From Parvibaculum sp040216885 (GTDB taxonomy: Bacteria; Pseudomonadota; Alphaproteobacteria; Parvibaculales; Parvibaculaceae), in the NCBI GenBank assembly GCA_040216885.1, contig JAVJOG010000031.1:1-37518 (forward strand): DNA of 37,518 nt, read 5' to 3'. The notes beneath the pieces were generated by a model. That model was not told the DNA's origin, made no database searches, and saw only the letters and a program-made list of their open reading frames with translations. Position 1 is the first letter of the stretch, and each line of letters begins with the position of its first letter. Made by a program: the position numbers and the translations under genes. Positions 32,955-37,518 of the stretch are shown here, in pieces.

Positions 32955-34442
32955 ATGGCCTTGGAACATTTCGACGTGCTGGTCGTCGGTGCGGGCATTT
33001 CGGGCATCGGTGCGGGCTACCACCTGCAGACCTATAGCCCGAACCGGAGCTACGCCATTCTCGAGGGCCGTGAGCGGCTCGGCGGGACTTGGGATCTCTT
33101 CCGCTATCCAGGCATCCGCTCCGACAGCGACATGTACACGCTCGGCTATTCCTTCCGCCCGTGGAAAGAGGCCAAGGCGATCGCCGACGGTCCCTCGATC
33201 CTCAACTATCTGGAGCAGACGGCCCGCGACCACGGCATCGACGGGCACATCCGTTACCGCCATCAGGTGAAACGCGCCGCCTGGTCGACCGACACCGCGA
33301 CCTGGACCGTTGACGTCGAACGCGGACCGGAAAAGGAACTGGTGCAGTACAGCTGCAATTTCCTCTTCATGTGCAGCGGCTACTACAACTACGCCGAGGG
33401 CTACACCCCCGAATTTGCCGGCGCTGATCGCTTCAAAGGCGACATTGTCCATCCCCAGTTCTGGCCGGAGAAGCTCGACTACAGCGGCAAGCGCGTCGTC
33501 GTCATCGGCAGCGGCGCCACCGCCGTCACGCTGGTGCCCGAAATGGCGAAGCAGGCCGCGCATGTCGTCATGTTGCAGCGCTCGCCGACCTATGTCGTCT
33601 CACGCCCTGCCGAAGACGCCGTCGCCAACTGGCTGCGCCGCCGTCTGCCGGCAATGACGGCCTACGGCATCACCCGCTGGAAGAATGTGCTGCTCGGCAT
33701 GTATTTCTTCAACATGTGCCGCAAGAAGCCGGAGCGCGCCAAGGAATTCATTTTGAAGGGCGTACGCGAACAGCTCGGGCCCGACTACGATATCGAGACG
33801 CATTTCACACCGAAATACAACCCGTGGGACCAGCGCCTGTGCCTGGTGCCGAACGGTGATCTTTTCGAGGCGATCAAGAAGGGCGCCGCCTCCGTCGTCA
33901 CCGATCACATCGACACTTTCACCGAAACCGGCATCAAACTGAAGTCCGGCAAGGAACTTGAAGCCGACGTCATCGTCACCGCGACCGGCCTCAAGCTGCA
34001 ATTGCTGAGCGGTCTCGAAGTGACGGTCGACGGCAAGAAAATGGATCTGTCGAAGACCTTTGCCTACAAGGGCATGATGTACAGTGACGTGCCGAACCTC
34101 GCTTCAGCCTTCGGTTACACCAATGCTTCGTGGACGCTGAAGGCCGATCTGACCTCGGCCTATCTCTGCCGCTTGCTCAACCATATGGAAAAGACCGGGA
34201 TGCGGCAGGCGACACCGCGCGTCACCGGTCCGGCGCTGGAGGAAGAGCCTTGGCTCGATTTCACATCTGGTTATGTGCAGCGTTCGGTCGAGGAATTCCC
34301 GAAACAGGGCACCAAGGCGCCGTGGAAGCTCTACCAGAACTACGCGCTCGACATCGTGTCGCTGAAATTCGGCAGCATTGAAGACAGCGCAATGGAGTTC
34401 ACGAATCCCGCGCCGGAACAGCCGTTGAAGCTGGCGAGCTGA
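32955..34442 (+). CDS. Baeyer-Villiger monooxygenase/FMO family protein, EtaA-like
   Basis: The 495-residue flavoprotein has the FAD Rossmann motif VVGAGISGIGAGYHL near residue 10, GGTWDLFRYPGIRSDSDMYTLGY near 47-70, the BVMO fingerprint variant FKGDIVHPQFWP at 160-171 and a second dinucleotide motif VVIGSGATAVTLVPEM near 185. The C-terminal FAYKGMMYSDVPNLASAFGYTNASWTLK and this fingerprint (H-P where classical BVMOs have H-T or H-S) place it with EtaA/MymA-type enzymes of about 490 residues that oxidise linear ketones, thioethers and fatty-acid-like compounds. It differs clearly from the CHMO-like BVMO at 3733. The ATG at 32955 follows GAGGATACGG; a GTG at 32940 is less likely. Confidence 0.93.
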   Translation: MALEHFDVLVVGAGISGIGAGYHLQTYSPNRSYAILEGRERLGGTWDLFRYPGIRSDSDMYTLGYSFRPWKEAKAIADGPSILNYLEQTARDHGIDGHIRYRHQVKRAAWSTDTATWTVDVERGPEKELVQYSCNFLFMCSGYYNYAEGYTPEFAGADRFKGDIVHPQFWPEKLDYSGKRVVVIGSGATAVTLVPEMAKQAAHVVMLQRSPTYVVSRPAEDAVANWLRRRLPAMTAYGITRWKNVLLGMYFFNMCRKKPERAKEFILKGVREQLGPDYDIETHFTPKYNPWDQRLCLVPNGDLFEAIKKGAASVVTDHIDTFTETGIKLKSGKELEADVIVTATGLKLQLLSGLEVTVDGKKMDLSKTFAYKGMMYSDVPNLASAFGYTNASWTLKADLTSAYLCRLLNHMEKTGMRQATPRVTGPALEEEPWLDFTSGYVQRSVEEFPKQGTKAPWKLYQNYALDIVSLKFGSIEDSAMEFTNPAPEQPLKLAS

Positions 34443-34471
34443 TCTCGCGCCAGATCGCCTGAGACCAAGGG

Positions 34472-34502
34472 CAGGGGGCGGAAACGTCCCCTGTTTCTTT
34501 TT
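34472..34502 (+). terminator. intrinsic terminator after the EtaA-type BVMO
   Basis: CAGGGGGCG and CGTCCCCTG form a 9-bp stem (one G-T wobble) closed by a GAAA tetraloop, followed by TTTCTTTTT. It lies 30 bp after the BVMO stop. Confidence 0.92.
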
Positions 34503-34523
34503 GATGTCCGCGCACAGCAGCGC

Positions 34524-34552
34524 TTGACATTGTGCGGCCCTGCTCCAATACT
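34524..34552 (+). promoter_or_regulatory. promoter of the ArsR-SRPBCC unit
   Basis: TTGACA (34524-34529), a 17-base spacer and AATACT (34547-34552) form a good sigma70 promoter. The predicted start of transcription, six to eight bases after the -10 box, falls at or next to the ATG at 34560, so the mRNA is probably leaderless. Confidence 0.65.
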
Positions 34553-34570
34553 TTACTACATGGTTAAGTA
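34549..34570. promoter_or_regulatory. autoregulatory operator over the ArsR start codon
   Basis: TACTT...AAGTA bounds a 22-bp imperfect palindrome (16 of 22 positions symmetrical) that covers the -10 end, predicted transcription start and ATG. ArsR-type repressors commonly bind such inverted repeats at their own promoter. Confidence 0.55.
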
Positions 34571-34889
34571 TCAAGAAGCCATTCTCGACCGGACTTTCGC
34601 GGCGCTCGCCGACCCCACGCGACGTGCGCTGTTGGCGCGGCTTGAGGGCGAGGATGCCTTGTCGGTGAGCGAACTCGCCAGGCCGTTCAAGATGTCTCTG
34701 CCGGCGGTGATGAAGCATCTCGATGTGCTGTCCGATGCCGGTTTGATCGAGAAAACCAAAGCCGGGCGCACCGTAACCTGCAAACTCAACGCAGGGCCCA
34801 TGGAGGAAGCGATGCAGTGGCTGATCCGCTATCAGCGCTTCTGGTCGGGCGCCCTCGACAGGCTTGCCGCATTGTCTGGAGGAAGATGA
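34560..34889 (+). CDS. ArsR-family transcriptional regulator of an ArsR-SRPBCC pair
   Basis: The 109-residue winged-helix protein begins KYQEAILDRTFAALADPTRRALLARL, a pattern characteristic of ArsR regulators paired with SRPBCC/AHSA1 genes. The recognition helix region is LSVSELARPFKMSLPAVMKHLDVLSDAGL and the wing KTKAGRTVTCKL. No metal-binding cysteine motif of the classical ArsR type is present, so the signal is probably not arsenite. It lacks a Shine-Dalgarno and probably starts at the 5' end of its mRNA. The TGA is immediately followed by the ATG of the SRPBCC gene, so the two are co-transcribed. Confidence 0.92.
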   Translation: MVKYQEAILDRTFAALADPTRRALLARLEGEDALSVSELARPFKMSLPAVMKHLDVLSDAGLIEKTKAGRTVTCKLNAGPMEEAMQWLIRYQRFWSGALDRLAALSGGR

Positions 34890-35354
34890 ATGTCCGCCAA
34901 CCCCAACATCCAGGGTGATTCCGCTCCCGCGACGCGGCCGAGCCTCACCATCAGGAAACGGCTCCGGGCGACGCCCGCCTGCGTCTACGCCGCCTGGACG
35001 GATGCCGCGCAAATGATGCGGTGGTTCGGTCCCGAAAACGTGGTCACGAAAGAGGCCGAGTGCGATCCGCGCGTCGGCGGCCGCTTCCGCGCCGTGATGA
35101 TCGAGAATACCGGAGACCGCCACGAGGTCAGCGGCGTCTACCGCGAGGTGGTGCAGAACGAGAAGCTCGTCTTCAGCTGGTCATGGATCACGACGCCAGA
35201 GCGCGAATCGCAGGTCACGGTGACGCTGAAGGCCGATGGCGACGAAACGATCCTGACGCTCCATCACGAGCAACTGTTCGATGAAGCGTCGCGTGCCGGC
35301 CACGAGCACGGCTGGACCGGTTCGCTCAACAAACTTGAGGAATTTTTTTCGTAG
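34890..35354 (+). CDS. SRPBCC/AHSA1-domain protein
   Basis: The 154-residue protein is a single START/SRPBCC helix-grip domain: LTIRKRLRATPACVYAAWTDAAQMMRWFGP at the N-terminus, DPRVGGRFRAVMIENTGDRHEVSGVYREV in the sheet, and the C-terminal long helix HEHGWTGSLNKLEEFF. These domains bind hydrophobic ligands in a central cavity. Partnership with an ArsR regulator is common, and the biological role is mostly unknown. It starts directly after the ArsR stop codon. The chain ends normally, so the broken DUF1428 sequence just downstream has not altered it. Confidence 0.92.
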   Translation: MSANPNIQGDSAPATRPSLTIRKRLRATPACVYAAWTDAAQMMRWFGPENVVTKEAECDPRVGGRFRAVMIENTGDRHEVSGVYREVVQNEKLVFSWSWITTPERESQVTVTLKADGDETILTLHHEQLFDEASRAGHEHGWTGSLNKLEEFFS

Positions 35355-35355
35355 T

Positions 35356-35586
35356 GCAGGCGCCGACCTCAACATCAAGGGCGTGCTGACCTTTCCGAAG
35401 GGCATCGGGATCAAAGCCGGCGAGGCCGTGATCTTCGCTTTCATCACCTGCAAATCGCACGCGCATCGCGACAGGGTGAACGCCAAGGTGATGGCCGATC
35501 CGCGTCTTGGGGCGATGCCGCAATCGATGCCCTTCGATCCGAAACGCATGATGTATGGCGGCTTCGAGGCGAAAGTCGATCTGTGA
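35356..35586 (+). pseudogene. DUF1428 (YbaA-like) gene remnant lacking its 5' part
   Basis: From about 35356 the translation reads as the second half of a DUF1428 protein: GVLTFPKGIGIKAGEAVIFAF, then KSHAHRDRVNAKVMADPRLG, MPFDPKRMMYGGFEAKVDL and a stop. The first fifty or so residues of the family, including VDGFVVPVP, are absent. The sequence starts two bases after the SRPBCC stop codon in a different frame. The only upstream in-frame ATG lies inside the SRPBCC gene. A deletion has evidently joined the 3' half of this gene to the end of its neighbour. It is followed by the DUF899 gene after 25 bp. Confidence 0.82.
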
Positions 35587-35611
35587 TTTTGAAACCGGGA
35601 GGAGGGCGAAG

Positions 35612-36343
35612 ATGGAACCGCAAAAGATTGTCTTGCGCGACGAATGGCTCGCGGCCCGTAAGGCACTGCTGGCCGAGGAGAAGGCGCTGACGCGCGCGCG
35701 CGACCGTGTGGCCGCGCTGCGCCGCGATCTGCCTTGGGTGAAAGTCGAAATGGACTACGTGTTCGAGACGCCGGCCGGAAAGCGCCGGCTGATCGATCTC
35801 TTTGGCCCGCGCAGCCAGCTTGTCGTCCAGCATTTCATGCTGACGCCGGGCTCCGATCATATCTGTCCCGGGTGTTCGCTTGGCGCCGACCACGTCGATG
35901 CGGCGCGGCAGCACTTCGAACAGGCCGATCTTTCGTTCGTCGCGATTTCCCGCGCCACGCTGCCCGAGATCGAATCAGCGAAGAAGCGCATGGGCTGGCG
36001 CTTCGATTGGGTTTCCTCGCATGGCACCTCGTTCAACTACGACTTCGGGGTCTCCTTCACCCCGGAGCAGGTGGCGAGCGGCAATGCCGGCTACAATTAC
36101 GGCACATCTCCCTTTGCGCTTGAGGATCTGCACGGCATGAGCGTCTTCGCGCGCAACGACGCCGGCGACGTCTTCCACACCTATTCGACCTATGCGCGCG
36201 GCTCTGAGACGATCGTCGGGGCTTTCAATTATCTCGACATGGTGCCGAAGGGCCGCAACGAGAGCGGCACCATGAGCTGGGTCAAGCTTCACGACGAGTA
36301 TGAAAACGCGAGCAGTTCCGGGGCCTGCTGCGCGGCGGAATAG
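35612..36343 (+). CDS. DUF899 family thioredoxin-like protein
   Basis: The 243-residue protein opens with IVLRDEWLAARKALLAEEKALTRARDRVAALRRDLPWVKV, the helical start of DUF899. A thioredoxin-like fold follows with LIDLFGPRSQLVVQHFML and the cysteine pair CPGC near residue 87 in HICPGCSLGADH. Conserved aromatic segments FDWVSSHGTSFNYDFGVSF and VFHTYSTYARGSE complete the family. Members are predicted oxidoreductases of unknown substrate, often next to ArsR-SRPBCC and DUF1428/VOC genes, as here. The C-terminal SSSGACCAAE with a cysteine pair is unusual to my eye. The ATG follows GGGAGGAGGGCG. Confidence 0.9.
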   Translation: MEPQKIVLRDEWLAARKALLAEEKALTRARDRVAALRRDLPWVKVEMDYVFETPAGKRRLIDLFGPRSQLVVQHFMLTPGSDHICPGCSLGADHVDAARQHFEQADLSFVAISRATLPEIESAKKRMGWRFDWVSSHGTSFNYDFGVSFTPEQVASGNAGYNYGTSPFALEDLHGMSVFARNDAGDVFHTYSTYARGSETIVGAFNYLDMVPKGRNESGTMSWVKLHDEYENASSSGACCAAE

Positions 36344-36388
36344 CGCCCTCGCTCCCGCGTTGTTCAAGCGTATCGAAGGAGAAATCCG

Positions 36389-36883
36389 ATGAAACTGCCA
36401 GCCCGAGAGATCACGTCCTGCCTCTGGTACGATTCCGAGGCCGAGGAAGCCGCGAACTTCTATATGTCGGTCTTCAAAGACGCGGAGATCGGACGGATCA
36501 CCCGCTATGGAGAGGAAGGACACGATATCCACGGCCACGAGGCCGGTTCGGTCATGACGGTCGAGTTCGAAATCGCCGGCCGGAAATTCGTCGCCATCAA
36601 TGGGGACCCGATTTTCAGGTTCGATGAGGCGATTTCGTTCCAGATCCATTGCGATACGCAGGAAGAGATCGACTATTTCTGGTCGAAGCTTTCCGAAGGC
36701 GGCGAGGAGAGCGTTTGCGGCTGGCTGAAGGACAAATTCGGATTGTCATGGCAGGTCGTGCCGGCCGTTTTACCTGAAATGTTGCTTGATGCCGACACCG
36801 CGAAGTCGCAGCGCGTCACCAAGGCATTCATGCAGATGAAGAAGTTCGACATCGAGACGCTGAAACAAGCCTACGCCGCATAA
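36389..36883 (+). CDS. VOC-superfamily protein, PhnB/3-demethylubiquinone-methyltransferase-like
   Basis: The 164-residue protein contains the PhnB-type vicinal-oxygen-chelate domain: ITSCLWYDSEAEEAANFYMSVF, GSVMTVEFEIAGRKFVAINGDP near 55-75 and YFWSKLSEGGEESVCGWLKDKFGLSWQVVP near 100-130. The name 3-demethylubiquinone-9 3-methyltransferase given to such proteins in databases is historical; no methyltransferase motif is present. The function is unknown, possibly metal-dependent binding or modification of a small molecule. It is co-directional with DUF899 (45 bp gap) and has GAAGGAG before the ATG. Confidence 0.9.
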   Translation: MKLPAREITSCLWYDSEAEEAANFYMSVFKDAEIGRITRYGEEGHDIHGHEAGSVMTVEFEIAGRKFVAINGDPIFRFDEAISFQIHCDTQEEIDYFWSKLSEGGEESVCGWLKDKFGLSWQVVPAVLPEMLLDADTAKSQRVTKAFMQMKKFDIETLKQAYAA

Positions 36884-36931
36884 GGATTTTCCCGCGCGAC
36901 AAAGCCCACGAAAACCCCGTTGAAAATCGAA

Positions 36932-36963
36932 TCCGGAGGGCCCATCTTCCGGGCCCCACCGGA
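36932..36963 (+). other. GC-rich hairpin upstream of the ABC ATPase gene
   Basis: TCCGG and CCGGA enclose GGGCCC-ATCTTCC-GGGCCC, a two-part stem 32 bp before the ATPase start. No T-tract follows, so it is a weak terminator at best; it may affect readthrough from the VOC gene. Confidence 0.4.
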
Positions 36964-36994
36964 AATCGGTCTTGTGAGTCGGAACCGGCACCCA

Positions 36995-37518
36995 ATGCAG
37001 CCCGTCATCTCCATCGCCAATCTCTCGAAGACCTATGCCGGCGGTTTCCAGGCGTTGAAGAACGTCGATCTGGAAATCGGCAAGGGCGAGATATTCGCAT
37101 TGCTGGGCCCGAACGGCGCTGGCAAGACGACGCTCATCAGCATCGTTTGCGGCATCGTCAATCCGGGTGACGGCCGCGTGCTGGCGGGCGGCCACGACAT
37201 CGTTCGCGATTTTCGCGCGGCCCGCTCGCTGATCGGTCTTGTGCCGCAGGAGTTGACGACCGACGGCTTCGAGAGTGTGCTCGCGACGGTGACCTTCAGC
37301 CGCGGTCTTTTTGGCAAGCCGCCGAATCCCGGCTACATCGAAAAACTGCTGCGCGACCTGTCGCTCTGGAACAAGAAAGACGATCGCATCATGACACTCT
37401 CGGGCGGCATGAAGCGCCGTGTGATGATCGCGAAAGCGCTGAGCCACGAACCGGAGATCCTGTTCCTCGACGAGCCGACCGCCGGCGTCGACGTCGAACT
37501 GCGGCGCGACATGTGGGA
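36995..37518 (+). CDS. ABC transporter ATP-binding protein, DrrA/NodI-like, 3' end outside window
   Basis: The visible 174 codons contain a full nucleotide-binding core. Walker A is GPNGAGKTT with K44, the Q-loop VPQEL near 87, the signature LSGGMKRRVMIAKALSH near 135 and Walker B LFLDEPTAGVD near 157. The form of the signature and Walker B is that of multidrug/daunorubicin-type exporters (ABC-2 systems), where a separate membrane subunit normally follows; that gene is beyond the edge. The ATG at 36995 has only a weak ribosome site; an in-frame GTG at 36974 is an alternative start. Confidence 0.93.
   Translation, partial: MQPVISIANLSKTYAGGFQALKNVDLEIGKGEIFALLGPNGAGKTTLISIVCGIVNPGDGRVLAGGHDIVRDFRAARSLIGLVPQELTTDGFESVLATVTFSRGLFGKPPNPGYIEKLLRDLSLWNKKDDRIMTLSGGMKRRVMIAKALSHEPEILFLDEPTAGVDVELRRDMW

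Noticed and set aside
1..37518. CRISPR array, insertion sequence ends or rRNA/tRNA genes
   Set aside because: No regularly spaced repeats, no transposase frame and no conserved rRNA or tRNA segments were seen on either strand.

Overview
The window is high-GC alphaproteobacterial DNA. The gene content suggests an aerobic hydrocarbon- or lipid-degrading genus of the Parvibaculum type (a CYP153 P450, two Baeyer-Villiger monooxygenases, several acyl-CoA dehydrogenases, SumT/CobT, a PdhS-like sensor kinase). The genus is an inference; no rRNA or tRNA gene is present to fix it.

Region 1 (1 to about 8.8 kb) is an oxidative catabolic cluster. It holds an alpha/beta hydrolase (minus strand, cut by the window edge) divergent from a GntR/FadR-type regulator. 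These are followed by a nitronate-monooxygenase-family flavoprotein, a hotdog thioesterase, a cyclohexanone-monooxygenase-like BVMO, a CYP153 alkane/alicycle hydroxylase and its [2Fe-2S] ferredoxin. Read together: hydroxylation, oxidation to a ketone (the alcohol dehydrogenase is not in view), Baeyer-Villiger insertion, ester or lactone hydrolysis. No ferredoxin reductase is present. The cluster stops at a decayed tyrosine-recombinase gene directly beside the 5' end of dusA, a known integration site for mobile elements, so it may be the right end of a genomic island. It looks less GC-rich by eye than what follows. Three upstream regions in it share a TTATRATSA motif that may be the regulator's operator.

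Region 2 (8.8 to 17.7 kb) looks like core chromosome: dusA, a TauE/SafE permease, an esterase, phosphomannomutase/phosphoglucomutase, a membrane-anchored retropepsin-like protease, SumT, a higBA toxin-antitoxin pair, an unidentified region with strong RNA-like base pairing, a DUF1289 protein and cobT.

Region 3 (17.7 to 31.2 kb) is rich in acyl-CoA and lipid metabolism: a tandem pair of acyl-CoA dehydrogenases, a PRISE-type enone reductase, an orphan sensor kinase, a crotonase with an atypical active site, an ABM-domain protein, a third acyl-CoA dehydrogenase coupled to a GNAT gene, a fused substrate-binding/permease glycine-betaine-type transporter, a (3R)-hydroxyacyl-CoA-dehydrogenase-like SDR, a concentrative nucleoside transporter and a glutathione transferase.

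Region 4 (31.2 kb to end) holds a GPH-family symporter, a second BVMO of the EtaA type with a clear operator-like palindrome upstream, and a run of small genes: ArsR regulator (probably leaderless, with an operator over its start codon), SRPBCC protein, a decapitated DUF1428 remnant, DUF899 and VOC/PhnB proteins. It ends in an ABC-transporter ATPase cut by the window edge.
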